DNA from: Hypomesus transpacificus
Taxonomy: Eukaryota; Chordata; Actinopteri; Osmeriformes; Osmeridae
Length of the DNA stretch: 64,000 bases
NCBI RefSeq assembly: GCF_021917145.1
Contig: NC_061063.1
Location: forward strand, 564,715-628,714
Direction: 5' to 3'
The position numbers and the translations under genes are program-made. The first letter of the stretch is position 1. Each line of letters begins with the position of its first letter. The notes under the pieces were generated by a model. The model ran no database searches. It was not told where the DNA came from and was given only the letters and a program-made list of their open reading frames with translations. Below, in pieces: positions 17,958-31,488 of this stretch.

Positions 17958-18720
17958 CTTCGGTTAGTTAGCTACTTAGCTTCGCCAAAAAGAGTTCCGT
18001 AGCCAATATTTACGTGGATAACGGTAAGTTACTCGTCAACTTCAGTGCGTCACTAGAGGAAAACAATAGAGTATGTTTAGGATCTTCTTTAAACTTTCGG
18101 TGTAAATTAATATTAGGGAAATGTGTCTTCTTATTTCACCCGGCTTGGTTAATAAGTTAGCTACCAGTCTACCTAGAGCTAGTCAGTACAACGGCATTGA
18201 ACGGTCCGTGCATTACACTAGCTGGCCACAATGAAACGCACACACCTCTGCCTCTGGTTCACCAGTACAGTACACTAAAATAAAATGTAAATGTCGTTGA
18301 ATTAAAGTTTAAGCGTAAGCCCTACGAGAGAGACGCCATGGTACAACGTGCACAAATCACACACAACTCTCTTAAGTTTTCCGCCATTAACAAGCCAGCT
18401 ACCCCAGTGCTTTGGAGTCCAATTTTGCTACTCAACAAAGGGTACGCTGGTTTAGCGCCACCTAATGGCGCGGAGTGTTAGAGGAACCTCATAAATAATT
18501 AAAATGAGCGTGCACGTTCTATGAATTCAATTTCTAGACACGCGAAGCCCCGCTAGCACCTCCCACATACCGATGTTGACGTCCCGTCAAAGAGGACTGT
18601 GGCCACATCACATCGACCCCGTATAGCTGCACCGGCAGAACGACGTTCACCAACACCTGAGACTGACAAACGTCCCGCGCAATGTCAACCATTTGAAAAT
18701 CTGTGTCTAACGCAAACGCG
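17958..18720. promoter_or_regulatory. Shared 763-bp upstream region of RNMT and DGAT1
   Basis: The two start codons point away from each other, 763 bp apart, so this interval must hold both promoters or a single bidirectional one. No TATA box is obvious at the expected positions. This call rests on gene arrangement only. Confidence 0.55.
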
Positions 18721-20483
18721 ATGGGCGACAAAAGCACGAGTCGGGGCCCGGTAACTCGTCACAGGCGAACAACTATATCCTGTGCTGCGGCCGCGGGGGC
18801 GACTTACGCCAACGGGAGCAAGAAACACTTAAGCCCGGGAGCAAAACCTTCCTCGTTATCAGTCGGACACAGAAACGGGAAGGTGAAGGATAAAAAGAAG
18901 ACGGATGAGACATCCGTCTCGCCGCGGAAGGAGAGCAGCAAACACGAAACGGCGGTGGATGACAGACTCAGGTACGGTTAGCTCGTTGGCATCAACGCAC
19001 TACAGCGGGGGTAAACCGGTGGTCAAAAACGCTCGCGTGCCCTCAAGTTTAATTGTGCGGACCCTTTACTGAAGAGCTTAGACATAACGCTTACTGAATG
19101 TGTTTATATTTCTATGCATATTAAAGGCCAATGAATACTTGTATAGAATATTAGATAGGTTAATGGGCGTTCAGAAGTTTATTTTGGTAGCTTGTTTAAA
19201 AAAAAGTATTAGTGTTAAGTATAGCCTAGAATGAAGAATGTGCCGGAGGATAAACTGAGGGGGACTTGAACATGTGGTCAGCTCAGGGTCTGACCCTGTG
19301 CCCTTCTAGAGTTCACAATGGAGCGTGTTTGATTCACCCACACCCACATCCCTGTGCGAGCCGTCTCCTCCCCTGTGTGTCGTTCTGTGTCCTGTCTGTC
19401 CCACATTGCGACACAGGATGGTGAAACCATGTGACTCTGTCCTGGGTTCCATGCCAACGGGAGCCACGAGTCACAGAGGTGCAGCTTCCTGGCCTTCTGG
19501 TTCCTCTGGAGTTCGAGGACTCTCTAGGGTTCTCGGGTCACTATTCATCCTTCTCTGTTGGAGTTCTAGAATACATGGTATTCTAATACAGATCTAGAAC
19601 CCTGGGCTGGAGGCAGGGCCAGTCCTTCCTACAGGTGACGGCAAAGGGCGCCAACCGCGCCACGTCATATGTCCGTGTTGTTGTTGGGGGGGGCGGCACC
19701 CACGAGGGGGGGGGGGCAGCACCCCGTTTTGCAATGGGGGGGGGGGGGGGTGATAAATCTTGCCTAGGGCGCCAAATGTGCTAGGACCGGTACTGCCTGG
19801 GGGTATTGGTTCTGCTGAGTTCTAGAATGCATCAAGGGGTGAATTGTTGGAGGAGAGGAGCCAGCTTGTGTGTGTGTTGATGTGACACTGTGTCTCTTTA
19901 GTTCTTAGAGTTATTGTGTCAGATCGTTGTGAAACCCCACCCCCCTCCTCCGGCTTTTTCAACTGTGACCTTGGCCTTGAATTGTCTCCACTGTTTCTCC
20001 ACTGGCCCCTTGCTCTACAATCGAGCCCACTCACACATAAACAGACACACACACATCGACACCCTGCACCCTTCTACACACACACACCCTCTAGACAAGA
20101 CACACTCCACACACCCTGTACCCCTTTACAGAAACATAACTTCCACACACACACGCGGCACACTGTATCCTTGTACATACACGATCTCTAAACAACACAC
20201 ACTCCACACCACATACACTTGTTTATGTTCCACCCTGTACACACGCAGATAGAGAGGAGAGGAGAAATGGAACAGGAAGGAGGAGAGAGGGACCACGTAC
20301 AGAGGAGTAGACAGACACACAGACAGACAAACTGGTGGATAGACAGGCAGATGGAAAAACTAGACTGTCAGAGACAGGGAGGCAGGCAGGCAGGCAAACA
20401 GACATATTTGCAAACAGACAGAAGGACAGACAGGGAGACTGGCAGGGAGACAGACAGACAGACAGACAGGGAGACTGGCAGGG

Positions 20484-20576
<93 letters not shown>

Positions 20577-22462
20577 GGCAGACTCCACTTCTAGAAAAGT
20601 TGACAAGTGATACGTACTGACATTATATATTTCTCTCTCTTCTTCCTCTCATCCCTTCTCTCTCCCCCAGTTGCCATGTCACCCAGGAGTCTCTCCTGAG
20701 CTCTGCCAGTGGCTACAGCAACTACAGAGGCGTCCTCAACTGGTGTGTGGTCATGCTGGTGAGTTACACACCGGCTACACACTGCTCTTACTGCATACAC
20801 TGGTGCTGAGTAGACTATGCACATCTGCCACATTCTGCTTCTACTAGATGGACTGGTGCAGTATAAACCTGCCACATACTGCTCCTTTTGGATAGACCAG
20901 TGTAGTGCAGACCTGTTATTTGATTTAGAGAACCTGCTAGCCATAGTCACCAGTCTGCTAGCCACAGTCCCAGTCTGCTAGCCACGGTCACCAGTCTGCT
21001 AGCCACAGTCACCAGCCTGCTAGCTACAGTCCCAGTATGCTAGCCACAGTCCCAGTCTGATAGCCACAGTCCCAGTCTGCTAGCCACGGTGACCAGCCTG
21101 CTAGCCACAGTGTGTGAATGGGGGTGGAGTTGTTGTCCCTCATTATCAAACAGGATCAGAGGACTCTGGACCAGGAAACACTGGCATCTTGGCAGTCTCT
21201 CTCTCTCTCACACACACTCACACACACACCATTTATATTGTGGATCGTCAGGGCCAAAGGTAGTTGGTGTTAATAGAGCAAAGGTCTTTAGCAGACAGGC
21301 ATACAGACAGACTATCAGACAGGCAGGCAGACAGACAGAGCTGTAACAACACACTCATCGCTGGTCTGGATGGATGGCTGGAAGCCAGTGGTCCTCTACA
21401 CATTCAGCTGTCAATCACAGTCTCTCATCAGATTAGTGACTGCTCAGTGGACAGACAGATGGGAGAAAAGGAAGGAAGGAAGTCAGGAAGGAAGGAAGGA
21501 GGTAGGTAGGTAGGGAAGGAAGGAGGGATGGAAGGGTGGTAGAAATAAAAGAAGGAAACATAATAGTATTGAAAAGCAGAGGAGGCTAGGCTAGGGCTAA
21601 CCTGGGGCTAGGTTAGGGCAGATCTAGGCTGGGCTGACCCGGTGCTTAGCTAGGGATGAGCTAAGCTAGGCTAGAAGGGCTGGCCTGGGCAGAACTTGGC
21701 TAAGCAATAGTAAAGCTGACTTGGGGCAAGACTAGGTTATGGCTGGACTAGCAATGGTCTAGGCTGGGCTTCTGTCTATCTGGTTATCGGAGAGTAGATG
21801 GTGATGGTTTTTCTCTGAGATCATAAACCTGCCTGGATCACTGGGAGATTAATTTACAAACTTTCACCTTCAACCTGTTGGGGGGGGGGTAAGAGATAGA
21901 GATAGATAGAGAGAGCGAGAGACAGAGAGAGAGAGGTATTTATAGAGGGAGAAGTAAACCATATTATTGCACCACACTCAGACTCCCTCTGTGCTGCAGG
22001 TGTTGAGCAACGCACGGCTCTTCCTGGAGAACTTGATCAAGTAAGTGTCCCCTCTCCTCCTCGACACTGCTGCCAACTCTGGTACCCCTGAGATGCCTTC
22101 CCCTTTGACTCAGTGGGCTCTCATCCAAACGGACATGCTGCACCACACTGCACTGACTTGAAGAACCTGCTCGCGCTCCTCCGTGACACAGAACTCCTCC
22201 TCCCGTCCTCTGGCTCCCCCTCCATCCCCCCTCACCTCTCTTCCTCCTCACCTCTCCCCTTCTCTCCCTCTCCTCCTGCACCTCTACGCCTCCCCCCCCC
22301 ATCTCCCCCTCCCCTCTATCCTCTCCTACCCCTCCTCCCCTCCCCTCCTCTTCCTCCCAGGTATGGGATACTGGTGGATCCCATCCAGGTCGTCTCTCTG
22401 TTCCTCAAGGACCCCTACAGGTGGCCAGCATCCTGCCTGATCATTGGTACGGATTAGACACA

Positions 22463-22497
<35 letters not shown>

Positions 22498-25400
22498 GCA
22501 GCTCTAGGGATCATGGTGTTGTACTCTGTTCCAGCCTCCAACGTGTTCATCCTGACGACCCTGTACGCAGAGCGCAAGCTGGCAGTGGTGAGTCACGTGC
22601 TATAACAGGCGTCGTAAAGGTTTTCCAACAGGTGTTGTAAAGGTGTTCTAACGGATGTTCTAAAGGTGCTATGACAGGTGTATCAAAGATATTATGATGG
22701 GTGTTGTTGGAGCTGTTATAACAGGTGTATTAAAGGTGCAATGTTGTTGTGGACCCTCAGGGCACTATCTCAGAGAGAACAGGCAGATTCATCCACTACA
22801 CCAACCTGGCAACCATGCTGTTCTTTCCCTCTGCTACTGTGCTCTCCATCTCCTCCATAACCCCCGGTGAGGACAACACACACACACACACACCAGATAC
22901 TCTATATTGCCAAAAGTATTCGCTCGTCTGCCTTCACACGGATATTAACGTGAGTGGCATACCATTCTTAAACCATAGGGTTTAATATGATGTTGGCCCA
23001 CCCTCTGCAGCTAGAACAGCTTCCTCTCTTCTAGGAAGGCTTTCCACAAGGTTTAGGAGTGTGTTTATGGGAATGTTTGACCATTCTTCCAGAAGTGCAT
23101 TTGTGAGGTCAGACAGATGTTGGACGAGAAGGGCGGGCTGACAGTCTCCGCTCGAATTCATCCCAAAGGTGTTCTATCGGGTTGAGGTCAGGCCAGTTAA
23201 GTTCTTCCACACCAAACTCGCTCATCCATGTCTTTATGGCCCTTGCTTTGTGCACCTGAATTCAATGATTTGGATAGCTGTGTGAATACTTTTGGCAATA
23301 TAGTGTAAGTATAAATACACACATACATACATACACCTACATGTTTGTGACATTGTCTTTGATTACTTTTTTTAAAGGTTGTGTCATACACACCCACTAA
23401 TCGATTTAGATACACACACACTTACATATACACATCCACACTTACCCCAAAACTATGGGTTTCTGCTGGTTTTTGTGGTGCCTGGAGAACCTGTTTATAT
23501 ATATATATCTCTGTGTGTGTGTGTGTGTGTGTCAGTTGGGGGTGTGTTTGCTCTGGGTGTGTACTCTGTGCTCTTCTTGAAGCTCTTCTCCTACAAGGAT
23601 GTGAACCGGTGGTGCAGAGAGATAAGACAGGCCAAGGCCCGCACCCTGTCCCGCTCACACTCCTGTAAGTGCACTACAAACAGCGTACCAAACACAGCAT
23701 ACTACACTCTACATACTACACACTAAGCCCTACACTCTACACACTGCCTACTCCAACCTACAGCATAAGTACTAACCTGCACCCTACCCTCCGCCCTACA
23801 CCCTACCCTCCTCCCTTCACCCTACCCTCTTCCCTTCACCCTACCCTCTTCCCTTCACTCTACCCTCTTCCCTTCACCCTACTCTGCCCCCTTCACCCTA
23901 CCCTGCCCCCTTCACCCTACCCTCTTCCCTTCACCCTACCCTGCCCCCTTCACCCTACCCTTCTCCCTTCACCCTACCCTCCTCCCTTCACCCTACCTTC
24001 CTCCCTTCACCCTACCCTCTTCCCTTCACCCTACCCTGCCCCCTTCACCCTACCCTGCTCCCTTCACCCTACCCTCCTCCCTTCACCCTACCCTCCTCCC
24101 TTCACCCTACCCTCCTCCCTTCACCCTACCTTCCTCCCTTCACCCTACCCTCTTCCCTTCACCCTACTCTGCCCCCTTCACCCTTCCCTCCTCCCTTCAC
24201 CCTACCCTCTTCCCTTCACCCTACCTTCCTCCCTTCACCCTACCTTCCTCCCTTCACCCTACCCTGCCCCCTTCACCCTACCCTCCTCCCTTCACCCTAC
24301 CCTTCTCCCTTCACCCTACCTTCCTCCCTTCACCCTACCTTCCTCCCTTCACCCTACCCTCTTCCCTTCACCCCTACCCTGCCCCCTTCACCCTACCCTG
24401 CTCCCTTCACCCTACCCTCCTCCCTTCACCCTACCCTCCTCCCTTCACCCTACCCTCCTCCCTTCACCCTACCTTCCTTCCTTCACCCTACCCTCTTCCC
24501 TTCACCCTACCCTGCCCCCTTCACCCTACCCTCCTCCCTTCACCCTACCCTCTTCCCTTCACCCTACCTTCCTCCCTTCACCCTACCTTCCTCCCTTCAC
24601 CCTACCTTCCTCCCTTCACCCTACCCTCCTCCCTTCACCCTACCCTCTTCCCTTCACCCTGCCCCCTTCACCCTACCCTCTTCCCTTCACCCTACCCTGC
24701 CCCCTTCACCCTACCCTCCTCCCTTCACCCTACCCTCCTCCCTTCACCCTACCCTCCTCCCTTCACCCTACCTTCCTCCCTTCACCCTACCTTCCTCCCT
24801 TCACCTTACCTTCCTCCCTTCACCCTACCCTGCCCCCTTCACCCTACCCTCCTCCCTTCACCCTACCCTTCTCCCTTCACCCTACCTTCCTCCCTTCACC
24901 CTACCTTCCTCCCTTCACCCTACCCTCTTCCCTTCACCCCTACCCTGCCCCCTTCACCCTACCCTGCTCCCTTCACCCTACCCTCCTCCCTTCACCCTAC
25001 CCTCCTCCCTTCACCCTACCCTCCTCCCTTCACCCTACCTTCCTTCCTTCACCCTACCCTCTTCCCTTCACCCTACCCTGCCCCCTTCACCCTACCCTCC
25101 TCCCTTCACCCTACCCTCTTCCCTTCACCCTACCTTCCTCCCTTCACCCTACCTTCCTCCCTTCACCCTACCCTCCTCCCTTCACCCTACCCTCTTCCCT
25201 TCACCCTGCCCCCTTCACCCTACCCTCTTCCCTTCACCCTACCCTGCCCCCTTCACCCTACCCTCCTCCCTTCACCCTACCCTCCTCCCTTCACCCTACC
25301 TTCCTCCCTTTACCCTACCTTCCTCCCTTCACCCTACCTTCCTCCCTTCACCCTACCCTCTTCCCTTCACCCTACCCTGCCCCCTTCACCCTACCCTCCT

Positions 25401-27774
25401 CCCTTCACCCTACCTTCCTCCCTTCACCCTACCTTCCTCCCTTCACCCTACCTTCCTCCCTTCACCCTACCCTCCTCCCTTCACCCTACCCTCCTCCCTT
25501 CACCCTACCTTCCTCCCTTCACCCTACCCTCTTCCCTTCACCCTACTCTGCCCCCTTCACCCTACCCTCCTCCCTTCACCCTACCCTCCTCCCTTCACCC
25601 TACCTTCCTCCCTTCACCCTACGTTCCTCCCTTCACCCTACCCTCTTCCCTTCACCCTACCCTGCCCCCTTCACCCTACCCTCCTCCCTTCACCCTACCC
25701 TCCTCCCTTCACCCTACCTTCCTCCCTTCACCCTACCTTCCTCCCTTTACCCTACCTTCCTCCCTTCACCCTACCTTCCTCCCTTCACCCTACCCTCTTC
25801 CCTTCACCCTACCCTGCCCCCTTCACCCTACCCTCCTCCCTTCACCCTACCCTCCTCCCTTCACCCTACCCTCCTCCCTTCACCCTACCTTCCTCCCTTC
25901 ACCCTACCTTCCTCCCTTCACCCTACCTTCCTCCCTTCACCCTACCCTCCTCCCTTCACCCTACCTTCCTCCCTTCACCCTACCTTCCTCCCTTCACCCT
26001 ACCCTGCCCCCTTCACCCTACCCTCCTCCCTTCACCCTACCCTTCTCCCTTCACCCTACCTTCCTCCCTTCACCCTACCTTCCTCCCTTCACCCTACCCT
26101 CTTCTCTTCACCCCTACCCTGCCCCCTTCACCCTCCTCCCTTCACCCTACCTTCCTCCCTTCACCCTACCCTCCTCCCTTCACCCTACCTTCCTCCCTTC
26201 ACCCTACCTTCCTACCTTCACCCTACCTTCCTCCCTTCACCCTACCCTCCTCCCTTCACCCTACCTTCCTCCCTTCACCCTACCCTCCTCCCTTCACCCT
26301 ACCCTCCTCCCTTCACCCTACCCTCCTCCCTTCACCCTACCTTCCTCCCTTCACCCTACCTTCCTCCCTTCACCCTACCCTCCTCCCTTCACCCTACCCT
26401 CCTCCCTTCACCCTACCCTCCTCCCTTCACCCTACCTTCCTCCCTTCACCCTACCTTCCTCCCTTCACCCTACCCTCCTCCCTTCACCCTACCCTCCTCC
26501 CTTCACCCTACCCTCCTCCCTTCACCCTACCTTCCTCCCTTCACCCTACCCTGCTCCCTACATCCTGCTTCTCTCCCACAGGCCCCTCGGTGGCTCAGTT
26601 AAACGGTTCTGCCGTGCATGCTCACGTGACCTACCCCGGCAACCTGCGGCACAGAGGTATGCATGACGACAGACCATAATACTCCCCGCCCAAGCTTCAG
26701 TACACAACACGTAGCCGCAGTCACGATCCACACAGATGGGTAATGTTTGAGAGACTGACATTTAACAGATCGTTCCTTACAAAATGCAACAATGGATCTG
26801 TGTATGTATATACTATAAGTATGTATACAGTTGGGTCTAAATATCTGACACCACATTGAACATTTAAAGGGCAAATTGAAGATTTGGGCTCTACAGTAGA
26901 TGTGACTCAGTGGGCCCTACAGTAGATGTGACTCTGGGGGCCCTACAGTAGATGTGACTCTAGGGGCCCTACAGTAGATGTGACTCTGGGGGCCCTACAG
27001 TAGATGTGACTCTGTGGGCCCTACAGTAGATGTGACTCTGTGGGCCCTACAGTAGATGTGACTCTGTGGGCCCCACAGTATATGTGACTCTGGGGGCCCT
27101 ACAGTAGATGTGACTCTGGGGGCCCTACAGTAGATGTGACTCTGGGGGCCCTACAGTGGATGTGACTCTGGGGGCCCTACAGTAGATGTGACTCTGGGGG
27201 CCCCACAGTAGATGTGACTCTGGGGGCCCCACAGTAGATGTGACTCTGGGGGCCCTACAGTAGATGTGACTCTGGGGGCCCTACAGTAGATGTGACTCTG
27301 GGGGCCCTACAGTAGATGTGACTCTGGGGGCCCCACAGTAGATGTGACTCTGGGGGCCCTACAGTAGATGTGACTCTGTGGGCCCCACAGTAGATGTGAC
27401 TCTGGGGGCCCCACAGTAGATGTGACTCTGGGGGCCCTACAGTAGATGTGACTCTGGGGGCCCTACAGTAGATGTGACTCTGGGGCCCCACAGTAGATGT
27501 GTACTGTGTTGTTTTCTTTCAGACATGTACTACTTTGTGTTCGCTCCAACTCTCTGCTACGAACTGAACTTCCCCCGGTCGCCACGGATACGCAAGAGCT
27601 TCCTGCTGAGAAGGCTGTTTGAGATGGTGAGTCTTTATTGCTACCACACACAAACACACACACAGAGTTACAGTTGTATTCCCTTATCTACACAGTACAC
27701 ACACACACACACAGATACCGGGAGACCAAAATACAGTATGTTGTAACATTTGTCTTCCTTTATCTACACCTACA

Positions 27775-27828
<54 letters not shown>

Positions 27829-27871
27829 TGCTGGGAGACCAAAATATGTTGTTACATTTGTATTCCCTAAT

Positions 27872-27931
<60 letters not shown>

Positions 27932-30900
27932 ATGCCAGGAGACCAAAATATGTTGTTACACTTAATGTATTCCCTTGTATCCACACCAACTCACACACAC
28001 ACACTCAGAGACATTGCTAACCCTTAACCCTTTGTATTCCTCTTCCAGTTGTTTCTTATTCAGTTACTGGTGGGGTTGATACAGCAGGTGAGCTATTACC
28101 TACCGAGCTGATCCGACTAATGACACCTAATCCAACACCTGTTAATGCTACCTATTTTTTTACTCCTAAAACACACATTCATGACCTACTATCTATACAT
28201 TTAATAACACCCAATAACTACCTTCTACCTGACTACTATACCTAATAACACCTACAACATGACTAAAACACCACAATAACTCTTATTAACAACCAAATGC
28301 TGAATTCTAAGTTGTATACCAAGAACTACTACTAACCTTTCTTAAACACCCAAACACTGCATCCATTACTAATCTTTATTTTACTGTAGACCCAACCAGA
28401 CAAATAATGAATACCAGGCTCCAAAGAAAGAACTGCCTTACATTGGTGTGTGTGTGTTGTTTGCAGTGGATGGTTCCCACCATACAGAACTCCATGAAGC
28501 CCTTCCGGGTCAGTATCCTTCTAGAACATTCAAATCATTAATACTCTGGGAAGGTTCTAGAGCCTGTGTGTTCTGCTGGAAGTTCCACATCTGGTGGAAG
28601 GTGACCATGTGTCCTTGTCTCTCCCCCCCCCCATGACAGGAAATGGACTTCTCCAGAATGATGGAGCGCCTGCTGAAGCTGGCTGTAAGTTCTCAGACAT
28701 CCGTCAGACCATAATACCCCCAGGCCCGTCTCCATAGCAACCTGATGCTGCTTCCCTGCCACAGCCCCCCTCTCTCCAGCATGTCCTCGTGTTCTACTAG
28801 CTTAACCCTTATTGACTAATAGCCCAAGTCTTCCCTTCTTCCTCTCCTTTTTCCTCCATCCTTACCCCTCTTCTCCCTTCCTCCCCTTCTCTCTCCTCCC
28901 TCCTTTCCTCCTCCCTCTTCCTTTCTTCCCCCTCCTACATTCTCTCCCTCCCCCCCTTTCCTTCATCCTCCACCCCCCCCCCCCCCCCCTCCTCACCTCC
29001 CTGCCCCCTGGCTCTTCCTCTCCTCCTTCCCCCCCCCCCCCCCCCTCCTCACCTCCACTGCAGGTTCCTAACCATCTAATATGGCTCCTGTTTTTCTATT
29101 GGTTCTTCCACTCCTCTCTGAACTTCGTAGCTGAGCTCATGCAGTTTGGAGACCGGGAGTTCTACAGGGACTGGTGGTGAGTAGACCAATCACAGCCCAC
29201 ATGTAGGGGGTTGCTCTGGTGTTACAGGGCATAATTAGACTGAATGTGTCCCATTGGAACCAGAAAGGTCTGGAAAGTCTGAATATTGACCAGTACCAGG
29301 CTGACCAGTATAGACAGGTTGACCAGAATAGACAGGTTGACCAGTACCAGAATGACCAGTATAAACTGGTTGACCAGTGCAAGGCAACCAGTATAGATAG
29401 GCTAACCATTAGACAGGCTGACCAGTATAAACAGGCTGACCTGTACCAGGCTGACCAGTATAAACAGGTTGACCAGTACCAGGCTGGCATTATACAGGCT
29501 GACCAGTACCAGGCTGACCAGTATAAATAGGTTGACCAGTAGACAGACTGACCAGTTCAGTCTCTCTCCTCTGCTACAGGAACTCTGAGACGGTCACTTA
29601 CTTCTGGGCTAACTGGAACATTCCGGTCCACAAGTGGTGCCTACGGTAAGAACCAACTCTGAAAAACAACAAAACAACCAGCAGCCTTTCTGCCTGCCTA
29701 GCTCTTCCTGTGGAGAGCCTACTATCAATACACATCGCATATTTTGTGGAAGGAAATTGGTCATGGTTTTCCTATGGATGCAAGATTAGCCAAATTTGGC
29801 CTCTTAAATCTACACTAGGTAATATTATATATAATTTAAATATGAGAAACCGCACCCCTGTCTGAACTTGCTTCAGCTCAAGTTTGATTGACAGTGGTTC
29901 CACATAATAAGCCAAGGAGGAAAGCCCACTTCGCCAAATCCGATTGGCTGACCTGGAACAGGATTGCTGAAACATAATTGGCTGGAAAGAAGCGGGCTGC
30001 TCCAAAATTAGAGATTGACATTCCACTGGCTCTGAGCTGTCTGTGTTACTAAACAACTCTCAGAGGTCCTCATTAATTTACACATAAAAACATGTTTATA
30101 TGGGATGAAACTTGTATTTTTCTTCTTTAATGTAGTCTACCTTTAAGTTGATTTACCTCTACAAACAGTAGTTGGTTATCATCATATATAATTCCACGAG
30201 ATTCAAGATATTTTGATAACATATTTTACAATAACTTGTTTAACACGATCACTCGCATGAGAAACTGAACCTAGCTTGGTGCTTGTGATGAAGATGTGTG
30301 TTCTGTGTCTGTAGTCATTTCTACAAGCCCATGATGAAGAGGGGGGCCAACAAGCTGTTGGCTCAGACCGCTGTGTTCCTGCTCTCGGCCTTCTTTCACG
30401 AGGTACACACACACGTATGCACACACACACACTCTTTACCACACATGCTCTCTCGCCCGTCTCTGATTGTGTGTGTGTGTGTGTGTGTGTGTGTTTATTT
30501 CAGTATCTGGTGAGCGTTCCTCTGAAGATGTTCAGGCTGTGGGCCTTTATGGGCATGATGGCTCAGGTGAGATCCCACACACACACACACCGCACACACA
30601 CACACACCTACAAAGAGGAACACACGCACACACTCTGTCCATACCACACACACAAACATGCACTCTCTCCATACCACACACACACACACATATATACATA
30701 CACACCTCACACACACACTGTCCACTGCACGCAGTGTCCACACTTGACACACACTCTCTCCACATTACATAAATATTAGTGTGTATACTATATTGTCACA
30801 ACTGTTAGTTCCAACCAAGTAATTTGATTGGACAAGAGGCATTCCATAAGTGCTTATGTAGGGTGTAACAGCTGTGGGACTTTTTACTGTACATGTATCA

Positions 30901-31488
30901 CTCTGCTTTACAGGTGTACTAATAACCGTTAATTACACTAACCATCATTATTCACCACCAAAGCAACTGTCTACAGACAGTTTTTGTCTGGCTACACAAT
31001 CAATTGGAAAAGTACAGATAAACATGGGTGACACAAAGTGGCTGAACTGTGGTAAAGTTGCAGGCTCGTGTGCAGGAAAGTGTTTGTATCGCTTGGCAAC
31101 AGTTCAGTCTCAGTCCAGTTGGAGAGCTATTTGTGTGGGCAGAGCCACATAAACAAAGTAAACAAATCCTAATCGTTTGTCATTTATTACTGTTAACTAA
31201 AATGGTGCTTGTAGAACTGCTGTATAAAAGCAATATTACACCCAAGGTCAAGCTGAAGATATTCCCAGCTGAGCTGTATTCAGTATATATATTTATATAG
31301 ACATTATATATCGAACTAACCTCCTCTTCTCCTTGGTTCAGATCCCTCTGGCCGTGTTCGTGGGAAAATTCCTGCGTGGTAACTACGGCAATGCGGCGGT
31401 GTGGATGTCTCTGATCATTGGACAGCCAGTTGCCGTGCTGATGTATTTCCATGACTACTATGTCCTTCATTACGTGCCGTCCACATGA
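18721..31488 (+). CDS. dgat1: Diacylglycerol O-acyltransferase 1 (DGAT1), 17 exons
   Basis: DGAT1 is an ER-membrane MBOAT enzyme that joins acyl-CoA to diacylglycerol, the last step of triacylglycerol synthesis. Exons: 18721-18971, 20671-20758, 22000-22040, 22361-22446, 22535-22587, 22761-22866, 23536-23664, 26582-26656, 27523-27626, 28049-28087, 28467-28508, 28640-28684, 29064-29176, 29580-29645, 30315-30402, 30504-30566 and 31342-31488. All junctions keep frame, giving 511 residues (human 488, also 17 exons). The first about 85 residues are disordered and basic. Visible motifs are FYRDWW at about 386-391, with the catalytic histidine in FFHEYLVSVPL at about 441. An in-frame ATG lies 18 bp upstream, but the MGDK start matches the family. 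The many hydrophobic segments fit the multipass fold. The gene looks intact. Confidence 0.96.
19612..19795. mobile_element. Possible small hAT-like element, DGAT1 intron 1
   Basis: The ends cagggccagtccttcc and, reverse complemented, cagtaccggtcctagc resemble each other, and flanking 8-mers gctggagg and cctggggg match at six of eight positions. The interior has long G runs, including about 15 G near 19736-19750. Weak call. Confidence 0.35.
20395..20580. repeat. GACA microsatellite, DGAT1 intron 1
   Basis: A (GACA)n array with interspersed GGGA/GGCA units, ending 90 bp before exon 2. It produces false Cys-Leu-Ser-Val ORFs on the minus strand. Confidence 0.95.
22900..23305 (-). pseudogene. Internally deleted Tc1-like element in DGAT1 intron 6
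   Basis: The ends read inwards as C(T/A)CTATATTGCCAAAAGTATTC and are flanked by TA on each side (22898-22899 and 23306-23307), the Tc1/mariner target. On the minus strand the interior encodes the transposase C-terminal part, starting at the third catalytic motif [11 protein letters not shown] and running through [13 protein letters not shown], with a one-base frameshift between the two halves. The DNA-binding domain and both catalytic Asp residues are missing, so it cannot be autonomous. Confidence 0.85.
23775..26575. repeat. 2.8-kb minisatellite, 19-bp unit, in DGAT1 intron 7
   Basis: About 145 tandem copies of a 19-bp unit, cctcccttcaccctaccct, with variants (cttccc, gccccc, and an extra C in cacccctaccctg). 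Three units make 57 bp, so the array translates without stops as a 19-residue period containing SLHPT and PPFTLPS; the 977-codon ORF spanning it is spurious. A distinctive variant block repeats at about 24371, 24937 and 26111, showing higher-order duplication. It ends about 7 bp before the exon 8 acceptor region. Confidence 0.95.
26885..27505. repeat. 26-bp minisatellite in DGAT1 intron 8
   Basis: About 23 copies of ccctacagtagatgtgactc tggggg with C/T and G/T variants. It ends about 17 bp before the exon 9 acceptor. Every unit contains the acceptor-like triplet cag, but without a pyrimidine tract. Confidence 0.9.
27778..27930. repeat. CA microsatellites, DGAT1 intron 9
   Basis: Two long (CA)n blocks separated by a duplicated segment containing gagaccaaaatatgttgtta. 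That segment recurs at about 27723, 27836 and 27938, so the array grew by duplication of the larger unit. Confidence 0.85.
29265..29560. repeat. Imperfect tandem repeat, DGAT1 intron 13
   Basis: Repeated gaccagtataaacaggtt and gaccagtaccaggct units of 17-18 bp. They give a false Asp-Gln-Tyr ORF. Confidence 0.8.

Noticed and set aside
23669..26602. 977-codon plus-strand ORF
   Set aside because: It is the translation of a 19-bp minisatellite inside DGAT1 intron 7; the 19-residue period and overlap with no conserved domain show it is spurious.
27030..27505. Regular 26-bp array considered as a CRISPR
   Set aside because: It is a tandem minisatellite without variable spacers, in a vertebrate intron.
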